The notes beneath the pieces are model-generated. The model ran no database searches, was not told where the DNA came from, and worked only from the letters and a program-made list of their open reading frames with translations. Positions 14,501 to 29,140 of a stretch of 64,000 nucleotides of DNA are shown here, piece after piece. Made by a program: the position numbers and the translations under genes. The stretch spans positions 124,001 through 188,000 of the forward strand of contig JABVXV010000079.1 in NCBI GenBank assembly GCA_013365325.1, written 5' to 3'. Positions within the stretch are counted from its first letter, which is position 1; the number at the start of each line of letters is the position of its first letter. Origin of the DNA: Dipetalonema caudispina. Taxonomy: Eukaryota; Nematoda; Chromadorea; Rhabditida; Onchocercidae.

Positions 14501-16322
14501 TCATATTCGAGATTCATTTATTTTGTTAAGTTTTACTATAAAATGAGGAAAGGAAATTGTTAGATTTGCTTTCTAAGCTTTATTTGGAATAGAAGCAGAT
14601 AGAATTGGTTAAATTCAATTAAAGTAAAAATTGAAATAGAACTAATCTTAGTGGAATACATAGGTTTATATTTTCTAGCATAAGAAGCTTTTTATGTAAA
14701 ATGAGCAAAGAAAAAAAAAAAAAGAAAAAAAGAAAAAAAAAAACGATAGGATTATGATGTTGATTTAAATTTTTTCTGAAGGAATAACTTTTAAAAGAAG
14801 TCTAAAGATTAAATGAAAGATTTGATTTGCATTCAAAAAACTTTACTCTTTGTAAAGTCTGCCTACTTCATTTTCTAATCTCAGTGAAAAAAGCTTGTCG
14901 AATTACTTCAAAATTAATTCCATCATTTTTACATTATTTGTATCTAACAAAATATCAACAATTGATTCTATTCCTACAATTCATAGTTTATCAGCCATCT
15001 ATTTTAGTGATAATAGAGATTAGTAAAAAAAAAAAACTTGAAGGATTATTTCCAAAATCAGAATGCTTACAAGATATGAATTTTTGGAAGTAGTATTTCT
15101 GACAAGAGAATAATGATAACAATAAAAAAAATTTCAACAATTCAAGCAAATCAAAGATCAAATTTGAATTTTGCCAGGTGCCACTTCACTCTAAGGTGTG
15201 TTTAAATTATTCTTGCTTTTTTGGTCCTTATCGCGCAGTCTTACATCATCTATAATACAATGACAATTACCTGAGAATATTTAAATTTATAGTAATATTG
15301 TTTGTTGTCATTTCTATTTCTGTTATTTATTTTTATTTTGCAAAAAACATAAATTTATAACAAAGTTTTATGATAAAAACTGAAGTTAGATATTGCCAGT
15401 ATACTTTTTTTTTTTTTTTTTTTCTTATTTCTATTCAACTAGAAGGAAAACGAAGAAGTGAATAAAATATGAGATTTGAATTGAAGAAGAGGGCAAAGAT
15501 GTCATTCCATACATCTCTCTCCAACAAAAAAAAAAAAAAAAAAAAAACCTTTAGTTAATTTTGCCTTAGGAAAAATTTTCTTCAATAATTATTTACAATA
15601 TCTTCTATGATCTCATATTTTAATCTCAAGTTTTATTTCATATAGGATTTATATTTTGCAAAAAAAAAGAAAATTGATTAAGACAGAAAAAAAAGGAGCT
15701 ATTAAATTTGATGAAGAACAGAATGAACTTATTTGAAATTTAAAAGAATGTTGTATTGCATAACTTGAAATATTAGCAAATATAATGATTTTGTAAAATC
15801 TTCCTTGTAACAAAATATTGATTATAAAATTTCTTTTACGTGAAAATTTTAATTATTACTAGTTAATTTCTAATGAAATTTCAGGAACATTTAAAAAAAA
15901 AAAAAAAAAATCAATGCGAAATGTATAGGAAGGAATATGTGACGATATTTAGCAAATTTTAGCAATATCATGAAAAGCTACGCTTATTAAGATCTTATCT
16001 AAAAGTAGACAGTTATTTTGAAATATAACTATCCTAAGAATTTTTTTAAAATTAATGCACAATTAAAGTATTTAAAAAGATCTCTCTCTCTCTCTCTCCC
16101 TTTTTTTTTTCTATTTCAATTTTCAATTTTCCAATCATAGATTGTTTCATATCCAGAATTCCAATTTTTTTCAACAATCTTATCCATTTATCACTATCAT
16201 CCAATGTTGATAATATTATTTTTGATCTGTTTTAATAAGAAAGCATACATTTTAATGTTTTAAAAAATTTTCAATGAGAAATGCTTGCTTTTAGAAATAT
16301 ATATACATTGTCTGTCTATGTG

Positions 16323-16326
<4 letters not shown>

Positions 16327-16357
<31 letters not shown>
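16327..16357. repeat. (TG)n microsatellite
   Basis: About 15 TG copies, shortly after a (CT)n run at 16080-16098. Confidence 0.9.
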
Positions 16358-16359
<2 letters not shown>

Positions 16360-17691
16360 ATGTATTATACAGATGGATTGATGAATAGATTTTGAGCAAA
16401 ATTAACAAACTCTGAATGCAAACAGATACATAATATAAAAATATATATATGTATGCATAATCATCATCATCTCAGTTATTTAATTGCAGTTATTGAGTAA
16501 TTGATAAAAGAGGCAAGAAAAGAAAATAAAATTTACCCACTTTTTCATTCTTTTTCGTTAGCAATTATTTGATGATCGATGAAATTGACCGAATTACCTC
16601 AAATGATTATTGGAAGACTAATTTTATGTTTTTAATTTTAATTTGTTTTTTCATCTTATATGTATAAGAAATAGCATTACGTCAACTAATTTTATGCTTT
16701 ACTCTTATTAATTCATAGAAATTAACCAAAAATGTATGCAAAATATTTATCGGATAACTTTTTGAGTAATTTCATACGTAGAAGTAAATAATTTAATCTT
16801 TTTTTTTTCCCTTTTTTTTCTTGTTTTTTTTTTTTTGCTTCATTCTTTATTCCAATTTCGATGATGTATGGAATTTGATATATATATATATATCTGCATC
16901 AATTTTTGATTACTTTTAACTTATGGAATTTTTTTTTTTGATTCACAAAATACATTAGCGGTCAATGATTATTGTTGAACTGGAATTTTATTTCTTTTTA
17001 AATTGTCTTTGTTTACGCTATGAAATCAATGAAGCGAACAAAATTGGCGGCTATTTTGCATATTTATTTATTTATTTCTTCTTCCATTAAATCCGACTGG
17101 ATCATTTATTCATCATGATTGGCAGCTAAATGTTATTGTTTAATCTGATATTACCGAAAGTCGTCTAATCAACACACGAATAGATTTAAAGAAAATATGG
17201 TTTGAGAATCAATGATACGGTTTACACCGCCTGAAAGTCTATATTGCACTGATCGCATAGATTTTCAATAGTACTTCTTTGTTTAGAAATGATTTATAGG
17301 TAGACGATCAAAATTTATTCTTCCTTTTCATTCTCTCTCCCTTTCTCTCTCTCTCTTTCTTTGTTTCATTCTCAAATGATATCAGTCGAAATGTTTCAAT
17401 TAAAAAATTAGCTATAATTTTCATTGGTTTTATCTTCAAATGATATTTAAATCATTTTCGATGCAATAATTCAAGTTTCTATTTAAGTGCATTAGTTAAA
17501 AAGAAGTTAAATGTGATTTCACATTTTGTTCATCTCTTATTTGTGAATGATCCCTTTCATGATGATACATCATCAACGACATATATTTCCTCAATTATTG
17601 TTTTCTTCCTTTTTTTTACAGTTTTTCTATGATGATACATATTTCATAAAATATGCCTAAATGTATGCATTTTCAACTTATTATATATTAC

Positions 17692-17715
17692 ATCATGCAT
17701 GCATGCATGCATGAT
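17692..17715. repeat. 24-bp perfect palindrome built on TGCA repeats
   Basis: Alternating GCAT units flanked by ATC and GAT give a perfect 24-bp palindrome. A second short palindrome, CATTAC-ATCAT-GTAATG, lies at 17738-17754. They may form cruciforms, and no function is implied. Confidence 0.8.
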
Positions 17716-18305
17716 ATAATATGGTAGTTCCTTTAATGCATTACATCATGTAATGTTTTATAAAGTTATTTCGTATAGTTTGTATTGCTGCGATAAAGTT
17801 TCCCTTTGCGAATCGTTTTATTCATTGTTCCGTTGAAGATTTTTTTGTGATAGGACGTGTCGTTTGCGCTTTTTTTTTTTTTTTTTTTCTAGAAAAAGTC
17901 GTAAGTTAGAAAATATTTTCAATTTTTTTTTTGCTTTTTTTCAGGAAGTGTTCGCATGCCATAACAAATTTTTGGCTTGTTACGCGTGGATAAATTAAAC
18001 AACAACAGAAAGAAAGGAAGCGGAAAAGGAGAGCGATTTCAAATTTTTTCTTTCTTCCTTTATTTTGACAAGAAAACGGAAAATAAGAAGCTGAAAATTA
18101 TTTGCATTTTAAGAGAAAAATAAAAGGCATAAAATAAGCCTTAAGCTTTAAATAAACATTACAATTCAATCATTTAATCGATCTTTCCGAATAAGATAGA
18201 TCTAACTAAACCAACAAAATTATTGGCTTTCAGTAAGTACATCATGATGAAATGATAGTTAGGAATGAAGGGATTGATGTATTCTTCTTTGTAGTTTATT
18301 TTTGT

Positions 18306-18370
18306 TTGATTTTAAATTTCTAAAAATTAGTAAAAAGCTTGATTTTAAATTTCTAAAAATTAGTAAAAAG
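18306..18370. repeat. Tandem duplication of a 32-bp unit
   Basis: Two identical 32-bp copies (18306-18337 and 18339-18370) separated by a single C. The identity suggests a recent duplication in non-coding DNA. Confidence 0.9.
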
Positions 18371-19781
18371 TTGATGTTCATATGTATAAAAATATTTAGG
18401 TACTTTTAAGAATGTGGTTACTGTTAAAATTCATTTAGTGAAAAATCTCTGGTAATCTAATCCACTATTTCGATACTTAATTTGATGATGGATGAAGATA
18501 AAAAATCTACTTTGTTTTCTTAACTTCTTATTCAAATGTAATTTTATCCTGATCGCAGAGTAAATATATATTCGCATTTGAAAATCTGAAAATCTGCTCC
18601 TATTACTTCCGTTTTTCAATTCATATTACAGCCAATAAGTTATTGTTAGAAATTAATGCAGAGCTTTTTATTTCGTTAATCCATTAGTCGTTAAAAAAAA
18701 ACGATTAATGCATTCATTAATTTCAACGATGATTGAAATTAGTTAAGTATCAGAATTCATTTCTTCCTATTTGTTCATTTGAAATTTTGATGGAAAACAA
18801 ACATTTTCTTAGAGAGGAAAAGATTCAATTTCAAAACAGTACGACCATTTTTTTCACTCTTTTTTTTCACTGCTTTTTCTCTTCTTCTTTTTTTTTTTTT
18901 TTTTTTTTTTTTTGTTGATTTTGACTACAATGTACAATGAATTGAATTGGTTCATTTATATGACAAGAAAAGGATGTAGGCAATCATCTTATGGCAGATG
19001 TTGTATGAATTCCATTTTTTTTTTTAATCTTTAATAATGAAAAATTCAAAATTTTATTTTTTATCATTTGTTAGGAATTATTGTTTCATCCTTTCATTTT
19101 TTTTTTTTTTCGTAATCTTAATCGTTCCTTATCACTATTGTATTGTGAAAAATTTCTCACTAACAAATATGATGTAAAATGAGGACAGAAAAAAAAAAAA
19201 AGAAAAATCAGATTGATATGTTTAATATTGAGACGTATATAAGTGTTGCGAATTTTTTACGTTCCACATTGATCATTAAATATTTCAATATTGACATTGA
19301 TATCATAATTGTGGTATAGTTTTCTTTATCATCTTAATTCTACCTTTTTCGAAATTTTTTTTGGATCATAAAACTGATATGAATTTCCTCTCATACAATG
19401 ATCAGCTTACTGGTTGGTGGATGAAATTCATACAAGTTTTTACGAGAAAACGTATCTTACGTGAAATCTGTTATTGCTTAAGTTCAATGAAAAGAGCAAA
19501 AGTAATAGCAGTGTTTAATATCATATAACAATTACAATTAAAAATTTTGCTAATTGCAGACACCGTTGTTTTGTGGTACAAGTGCAGGCGTGCATGTGCA
19601 TGTTTACTAACGTGAACAATTTCATCATATACGGGTTTTGCTAGCAACAGTGTAAATCTGAAGAGCGTGAAAAGCTATCATTTTCTTCTATATTATTCTC
19701 TTCAATTAGTGAACCTTTAAATTCGAAAATTTTCAATTATTCTGAAAAATTGGATACAAAACAGGGTAAGAAAGAGCGGAA

Positions 19782-19983
19782 ATGCTCGGTAAATTAGTGA
19801 ACAAATTCAAGAAACATTCACTACAAGAAGAAATAACAAGTAGTACTGGTTCACTTGGATCTGCTCCTGGTAATGCTAATCTTGGAAATAATAGAACAAC
19901 GATAATAGCGCCAACTGGAGCGGTAATAGCACCGCAATCTCAACAATCAAATCGTCGAAGTGCTCGTATAAGTGCTCTTTATG

Positions 19984-20014
<31 letters not shown>

Positions 20015-21236
20015 CTTCATATTTTTCTTTTCTTTTGAATATTTTTGCATAAATTAATGTAAAATATATCTGAAACATTTAGGATAATACTGCATTGGTA
20101 ATGATTGACTCGGGAACCGAATCAGATGATGATGAATTAGAACAACTTGATTCAAGTAAATTTTTCAATGAATTAATAAACATTGTTAATGAATGAATTG
20201 AAGAGATATATGTAATGAATAGTATTGAAAATTAACGAACTGTATCAAAAATATAGTAAATAGTATTCAGAAGGTAATAACTATACCTTTTTCGTTGATC
20301 TCATTTACTATCAACAATTTGTATTACAATTCGAATGTTGCTTTGTCTTATTTTGAATTTGATTTTAATTTTATCTTTAAAATTTCTAAATTTTTAAAGT
20401 AAAATGAAAGCAAGAAATTATGCAGTGTGAAACGATAGAATAAGTTATGATGGAAATGAAATAAAACTAATCTAAAAAAAAAGAAAAAAAAAAAAAACAT
20501 TTAAAAGAGTTATTACATCTTTTCCATTTCTCCATTCATCATTTCCCTCGTCTAATCAAATTGCTTCAGATAATGATATTTACAATAGGTATGATAGAGA
20601 TGATAAAAGAGGAATTAGGATTGTTTATCCTTATCAAAGTATAGTAATAATTAATGTATATGGGAAAGATTTGAATATTTATGCAAATATCTCTCTAGAA
20701 AATGCTATCACTATAATTTAACTCGTTAAGAAATATCACAATTGTTACAAGTTTGTGTTATTTAGCTTAGAAATTCTTTCAAATTTATATACTTGTAATA
20801 ATCGTTTTAAAATTTGAAAATTCGTAAATTAATACTTAAAAATGATAAGCAAAAAGTAAATTGAGGCTGCAACGTTATTGATTTATTTTTTCCAGTATTT
20901 GATTCATCCATATGTACTGCTAATTTGACTAATTGCATAGCTTACTACTGATAGGTATAGCAAAGGATGAGTTGGAATAAATGCTTGTTTAGTTATGCAA
21001 ATTTAATTAGTATTTAATGTAGTACTGGGACAATTACTTTGGACTTCCGAAAATCGCTTTTAACAATGCAATGATTGACACTGAGTACCATTAAATATAA
21101 TTAGGTTACTCAATGGTTAAATGAGTTGAATATTAGGTATTTTCGTAGCTTCAAATTGCTTGAGATCATTTTCCTTCTCCTCCTCCATTTTAAACAATTC
21201 CTAATGAATGATTTATTCGCAGCATAGACATCTCTC

Positions 21237-21283
<47 letters not shown>

Positions 21284-22011
21284 ATGTATGTGTGTATATA
21301 ATGAAAATATTGTAAGCTAAAAAAAAATTGAAAACGTTTGAATCTTTTATTGGTTATATTTTATTGTAATAGCTTATTTAAAAATTTACATATTGCTGCT
21401 GCTATTAATTATGGCAACATCTGTCATAGAATTTTTGGTCGTCGTATTTTCGTTTATTATCGAGGGCATGACATTTGGAGAAAAAGAATGTTCATTCTTT
21501 TCATCATCAATCTAACTAATAGCTATCTTTTAATTTGCCTACTATTGCTTAACAAAATTTCTCTCTTCTTCTTTTTCCTTTCCAATTTTTTCTTTTTGCA
21601 ATTGTTTGTTTTATTAAAAAAAATTTACAGATTTGAATAGAGCGCCTTCAACGGATATAATGGGAAGCAGTCCACCAAATCTGACCAGCTCACCGCCTCT
21701 AGCTAGCGAATTCGAAACAGATAGGTTTGTTTGATTTGGATTTATTAAAGTGATGATAGCTAATTTTGAAATATATTAAAATTTTGAAAGGTTTGAAAAA
21801 TTTAGTTTAGTGAGCTGATCTTCAACATTCATTCTTCTAAACTTCACTGTACCATTTTTAGTAACTGGAATTTCTAGATCAATTTTCTAGATTTAATGAA
21901 GTAAATGTTGAAATTTGTCGGTCATTCCATTGAGTATGAATGTATTTGATATGAAATCATGAACTCTTGACCTGGTTTATTTTAATCTAAATTTCCCATT
22001 ATCATCTGGTA

Positions 22012-22048
<37 letters not shown>

Positions 22049-23263
22049 ATATTTGCTATAGGTCTTTCAACTATTTACAATCTCTTAATAGTTTTTAAGA
22101 TTTGATATGTTCAAGAGTTCTTTTAGATGAAGTATTTCGCAAGGTTAGAGAGAGAAAGATCAAGGGGTATAGAAAGAGAAAGAGAAAGAGAGAGCAGAAT
22201 AGATAAAGGAATAAATTAAAAAAAAAAAAAAAATGCATATAAAAACAAGTTGAGCACAATGTACTTTTACCGCTTCTATTTTGAAGCACTCAAAACAGAC
22301 ACCAAAATAGAGGTGATGAAAAATAAGGGGGAAAGAAAAAAAAAAAGAAAGAATTGTTATTCTTTTTAAATTTGGAATTAATGTATCATCGATTTTCCTC
22401 CAAGAAATCTTCATGTATCTTCTCATATCAACTAAACATTGTCCATTGTGTGTAAACAAATAAACAGATGTGCTTGCTTTTTTTTTTTTTTTTTTTTTTA
22501 TTGTCGAATTTGTAGCATAAATTTCTCCCATATGTCATAGTGAGTGAGTTGCAAGAAAGAATTGCTACTAAAAAATTTTATAGACTATATTATATATTTT
22601 ATTGTTTAAAATTGTATGTTTAGATTATGATTATTTTGCCCAATTTGGTGGATAATTTTTTATATATTGGGAAATTTAATCTAAGCAGATACTATTAATT
22701 ATAACATGATTGATTAAAATCAAATTAGATTATTATTTAATAAGGAATGATAAGTAAGTTAAGATTCTGTCAAGTCTTATTAATTATTTTCGTAAATTTG
22801 TCGAACAGTCCTTATTTTTTCCCCTCTCTCTCTCTCTCTCTCTTCTCTGTTTTAAACATGGTATAATGAGTGAGTAGTAGCTAACGGAAGTAGTTAGTTC
22901 GAAAGAAATGAAATCTGAATAAATTGATTTAATTTTGTCTAGCACGAAGGAAGGATTCGAGTTGAGTACTAATGGGAGGGAGATGTATCTGTTATTTACT
23001 GATTTTAATTTTTAAATTTGTTTTAGTTGCGATATTTTTTCCTAACATTCCTAACTTTATGTAAGACTTCTGCTCAAAGAAACTTTTTGCCTTTTGCATT
23101 TTTTCTATTTTCATTATTCATTATTAATTAGCTTCATTGAAGGGGGAAAGAGAGAAGAATGTTTGCAGTACAGCAGAAATAATAATAGTTAGTAGTAGTA
23201 AAAGTAATAATAGAAATGAGAGAAACAATATTAATCATGGTGATAATAATAATAATAATAGTG

Positions 23264-23299
<36 letters not shown>

Positions 23300-26200
23300 G
23301 TCATGGTAAATTTCTAGTCAGGAGGTTGACTGCACTTGTATTAATTGTTGCAGAAATGAAAAGAGAAGAGAGTAGAAGTTAAGTAACACAGGAGAAGAAG
23401 TACGGTAATGATAATGATAATGATAATGATAGAATGTGTATCTACGGTTATTCTTTTTGTTCGCTTTGTTACAGTTCATCTGTATCACATTTTAAATTGA
23501 ATAATGTTGTTCATTGGTTGGAAGAATTCATTCACATACATATCAACCTGTCATTATCGTTTTAATGAATGATTGATGAATGATTGTTGAGTTATTGTTG
23601 ATAGCAATTAGTATCTAACTTCAATCGATGTAAAAGACAGTCAATTTTCCTTACCATTTTCAATAGACATTTTCTTTGTGGCTTTGTGGAGTGAAGAATA
23701 GAAATAGAGTGAAAGGTAAACAAATTTCAAATTTACCTTTGTCCTCCAGTAGTAATATTATAGATGAATTAGTATTATTCGTAAAGAGGAATGAGAAATA
23801 ATATATAAAAGGAGTGGTAATTATGTTTTGAAAGCATAAGATCAACTGACTATCATTTAAATGAGAAAAAGTTCATGAAAGGTTAATTACTTACATGATT
23901 TATGCTATTCTTCAATTTAAATAGTAGTAAATAGGGTCAGTTCATATTTTCTTTTAAAAATCTTCCTCTTACATTTCCCTTTTCTGTGTTACATTTTCAA
24001 GTAGAACTCTTGAGTTGTTCCATAGAAAAATGATTATATCAGTGTTATTATCGGGCCATCTTTACTTCCTTATCAGTACTATAGCACATGATTTCTTATC
24101 TTCTTTTTAAATGTTAATGACACAGGATAGTAAATCATACAAGTTCTACAAATGAAACAGAAAGACTATACGATTAATCAATGATCGAGGTTACGTGATC
24201 TGTAATATCACATTATATCAGTTAAATTCACGTAAAGATACTTTCTGGAAGTATAAATGTCTTCTTTACCTTCTATTCTTTTCTCTGCTCCTCTCATCCT
24301 TTACTATTAATTGACCTGAAACGGTAGATGTTTACAAATATATTTTATTATTGAAAGATAAAAGATGTTGTTGACCTTGTAGAATGGTAAAGAGGGCATA
24401 GAGAGATGGAAGAGATCATCAAAAGAGTAATTGGGAAGAGAAAACAGACAGTTGCAATGAGTGTAGAGGAAGGCTTAGGATGAGAAAGAAAGAATAGATG
24501 AAGTAGTATGAGTAATTTGATAATGAATAGCTAGGATGGTAAAGTAAAATGGGTAGTGAACATTGGAAGGTTATTTGTTATTAAATTATTTACACATTGA
24601 TAGCCAATATAGCCTCCTTCTGCCTAACTCTCATTATATGCTTTAATATCAGTGATGCTATGAAGGGTTAAACTTATAACATAAACTTAGAAATATGTCA
24701 TTTGAATTGAAATTTCAATTTTAATAAGAAATAATTTAATTCTATCATTTGACCCCTCTACAATATTTCCTCTATAAAAGAGGAAAAAAAGTACAAGTAA
24801 TAATATCTAACATTTATGTTACACTTAATATCATTCGATCGATGCATATTTGAAAGAGGGTGATATGATACATATATATGGCCATTAATGAATTAAGTAT
24901 TTGGCTCTATATTCTCTTCTTGGCTTGTCTAAAGTATTCAGTATGCATGTATGCATGCAATTGCACTTCTCATAGTTTCAGAGGTGAATTTAGGTAAGTG
25001 ACAAAATATCAGTGTTGAAGAAATTTTGAAATTCCATAGAAGTGGGGAAATTTTAATTTTGAAAGGAAATTGGCCCTTCTGAAACAAGGAAATAAAAAGT
25101 TGTTAGCATATTGTTGTTACATTGGTTCATTATTAAATATTAAGAAATGAATCATTTTATTCTCCTGAATCTTTCTTTTAAATTTTCGAAGAAATTTCAT
25201 GAATATATTTAGAATTTTAGAAGTTTTATAAAATAATTCCAAATCTCAATCAATACATTTATAATTAAATATCAGTACAACTTGCTATGCTCAAAAAATG
25301 ATTTTCAAATTTATTGGGGTATGAGATAAGTTTCTCGAGCTTTATTTGCAGTAAGCATTAAGTGACTGTTGTAGCAGAAAAATTGGAAAGAGACACTGAT
25401 AGAGTGTAAATATTAAATAAACATTTCATCCAGTATTACAAATATGAATTGAAATAATAATTTTATGACAGTTAAAAGGGATCATTTCCATTGTAAAGAC
25501 AAAGGTTGACTAACCTTTTTATTAGAGCAATTAATTTATGCTGAATTGTATTTTCGTGATATTTTGTAGACTGATTTTTTTTTTTTTTTTTTTTTTATCA
25601 TGATTTAAGCAAGATATCAGAAGATTATACAGAAAGATAGAAAAGATATGGCAGATAACAATTTTATAGTTAATTGATAATATTGATTGTATTCTCTTTT
25701 GTCATACATTTCAGTGATTTATCGTTTTACCTATTGGGTTTTTTTTGATAGCAGTTCCGTCTTCTTTTGAATGATATTTTGATTAACGATGTTTTGATTG
25801 AAATTTCGAAATGCCAAGTTCTTTTCTTCTTTTTTTTTTTCTTCAAATTAATGGCGAAGAGAGAACTGGTGACAAGATATGTTCCACCAACACTGTACGC
25901 TAAGTTCCGCAAAGGCGTTTTTGAGTCTCACTGCGTTGATCGTAAACTTTAAAAAGTAATTAGGAAACTTTTCTCCTTCTCTCTCGTCCGTTTACTGTTT
26001 ATTTTCATCATTATTATTCCGTTCAAATTGTTTAGCCGGAAGGCAATTCGACAATTCTTTCTAGCGTAGTAAACCATTAATCCCCTTTATATTTATAATT
26101 TTTTGTTTTCTTTTTCAATTCCCAGTTATTGCTTTAACATGATAAATGATAATTTCAAAAATTGAGATATTGATCACTTCGATAGTATCAAACAAATCTT

Positions 26201-29103
26201 TTAGCTAGCATGAATAAATTAGAAATTGCTTTCTATCCAACTCTTAGCTTCATCAAAATGCAATCATTCCTCAGAAGTTAATAGCACAAAATGATTCATT
26301 TACACTCCTCTATCCCTCTATATTTAAATTACTATGAAATTCTTATTCTAATTTTCTTTCTGCTAATTGACTTTGTTAATTGTTAGTTAGATTAATGCTT
26401 ACTTTTGCATAGTCTTATCCTTTATTTTGCTACAAATGGCATATTTTCACACCATTGTAACACATAAATTATATCTTTGATTTTAATTTTCAATTCAGCA
26501 TGCAAATTCCATTGCATAGCATATAACTGCTACTATAATTAGCCAAATTGAGTGCTATTATAATTAGCTAAATTTGTTGATTTGGATTGAGTTCTCCCAT
26601 ATGTTTAAGTTGTATTGATTACATTCTTCTGTAATTTAATCTATTCTGATCATGGAAAATACAAAAGAAAATGAAAATTGTTGAATAAAATAAGATGAAA
26701 TGAAAAAAATTAGGTCTTTTTCAGAAGAGGGGATCTATTCAAACAAAATGAATGTTTTGGAATTTGATATTTGAACTTAGATTAAAACAGCTTTTTTTTT
26801 TTCGTGATTTTCGAAATTTTTGTCAAGACCAGCTGATGATCTTTACTCATTTATGGGACAAATTATAAGAGTGGATTAAAGTGGGATAGTTTGAGACAAC
26901 GCGGGGGGGAAAGGGGAATTATGACCATCAAAACGATTCGAAAATGCATCATTTAATTCACATACGAATGAACGATGATTCTAATGATAACTGTATATTG
27001 TAGTAGATAAAATAATTAATGATTTATTAGAAATTTTGCATATTTGAGACGAAAATAAGGGTTGCAATTAATTCTAAACATTCCAATAGTTAACGCTGTA
27101 GGAAGATTGTCAATTTATGAAGCCAATACATTTTTCAATGATGCAAATAAATACGGAGATAATGGATGGATGGATTTAAGATGGAAAGAATCGGGTTGGT
27201 AATGTTAGTGGTGCATTAATGATTCTTGCAGATTCGTCGTCCATTTTCATCATTCTTATTGTGTTAAAATGGAGGGTAATATGTATTCTTTTATATTGTA
27301 ATCACTTTTTTCACTTTATCATGAAATGATGTTTTAAATGCCAAATTATGAATTCAAATTTATCCACAATTTTCATTTGTAACACTGAACTTATTTAACA
27401 AATTGATAATTAACAAATGAATTGCTCAAAATAATAAGTATGTTGGAAATTTTCAACAGTCTTCCCATTCTTCATAAAATAATTCATTTATAATTTTAAT
27501 ATATGAGAATTATTATTATAGAAAAAAAAAAAAAAAAAAAATGCAACACTTTTCCATTTTATTCTGTAATTTTTGTTTATTTCAATTTTCAAAATTTCAA
27601 TTTAGCAAATTTTTTTTTTTTCCAACCATTTACATTTTAGTTAATTATTTGATTTAATGTTTCTCCTCTTTCAAATTGCCTCATTGATAATATTTGTGGT
27701 TAAGAAAGGAAGCACTATTTGATAGGTACTAATTGATGAAAAAAAAAAAAAAAAAAGAAAAAAGAGAGATAGAGAGATAAGAAAAGAATGAGCATTTTGT
27801 ATTGCTGGTAAAGAGACAAATTTTTCGCTTCAGTAATTCATCGAAAAACTCTTCTTTTCTCATATATGTATGCTTAATATTTCGTGGTTTAGTTTAACTA
27901 AAAATAGAGAAGAGAGAGAGAGAGAGAAAGAAAGAGGAATGAGAAGTACTTCTTCTCTTTTAATTCTTCTTTGCTTTCTAATTTTTACCAATTTTTATTT
28001 ATTATTTTTTTTTTTTTGGTATCTTTTACATGTAAAAAAAAAAAAGGAAGGAAAGGGAGTAAATTAATGAAGAATAAAGGGGGAAAAAAAAGATAGAGAT
28101 GAATTTTTAGTATGTAGTAATATGATGCTAAAAGTTCTCATCACTTTGTTAAAGATTTCAGCCTTAGGGGACCTAATTAGGATGGTTTTGCTTCTCGGAA
28201 AACACATTAGTTATGCGTGGAAGAACTAGTAATAGGCTTAAGATTGGCTTAGGATAGATAGATAGATAGATAGATAGATGTGGTTAGTTAATGAATAATT
28301 AGATAGATGACTGAGTTGCAGTCATCACTATCGTCCATCTAGAGTAAGAAGTCAGAAAGCTAAGCTCATATAACCATGAAATTAGATCTAGCTTTGGTCG
28401 TTGTCTCATTTTTCATCCATGTTGAAAATTTGTAATTTTATTATTTTCACATATAAATAGAACTTAGATACAGATTTATGCTATACTTTGTTTGCTGCAA
28501 ATTCGCATATTTGCTTGACGATCATTGCCAAATAATGATGAATGGTATGAATGGCATCCTCTTTATATTTATTTTTATAAATTTTGAAATATTAAAATAG
28601 CTAAAATATTAAATGATATTTTCGAGGACAAAAACTGTCATTTCAAACAGTAAGTAAAGAATAATTTGCAATTAGCAAAATTAAATTTATTCTTATCTTC
28701 CATGTCCCATTCTTTCACTTCGTAATATGCTAACCTTTTCCTGCAACCCGATACATATATATATATATGATAAATTATCGGACTTGTGGTCTTAACCGAT
28801 CTTCTTTTATGTCATTCCTTTCCCATTTGATATATTACTAAGCTATTCGAATCGGACACGCCCAATACTTACATAAATGAATTGAAAAGAAAATTCTATG
28901 CATATATAAGCTTTGTTGGACATCTGTTTAGTGTCAGTCAATAGGTGTGTAGCCATTGTGAAATTTTTGTAATTGTGACGAAAAGCTTCTTTTTTTTTTT
29001 CTCTCTTTTTCATAGTTATAAGATGGAATGAAACAAAACGCATTGGACAAGTCAAAGTTCACTCTTGCTACTATTTAATTGAATCAATTCAATTGTTGAA
29101 AAG

Positions 29104-29140
<37 letters not shown>

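Larger units (their letters stand above)
4975..19781. other. Long AT-rich intergenic region, no confident gene
   Basis: Nearly 15 kb without a gene I can support. It contains many poly-T/A runs (for example 7219-7254, 10047-10070, 12627-12643, 15523-15547 and 15893-15910), CT and TG microsatellites near 16.1 and 16.3 kb, a TGCA palindrome at 17692-17715 and a tandem duplication at 18306-18370. The better-composed minus-strand frames at 8459-8587 and 11038-11268 lack recognisable homology. The stretch from about 17.8 to 19.78 kb may hold the promoter or untranslated leader of the gene that starts at 19782. Confidence 0.5.

Noticed and set aside
23137..23382. Asn/Asp-rich frame
   Set aside because: Product of AAT/GAT simple repeats within a large intron.
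25767..25952. Short frame ending KRELVTRYVPPTLYAKFRKG
   Set aside because: Composition is protein-like, but the frame begins in a T-run, both strands are open and no splice partner in phase was found.
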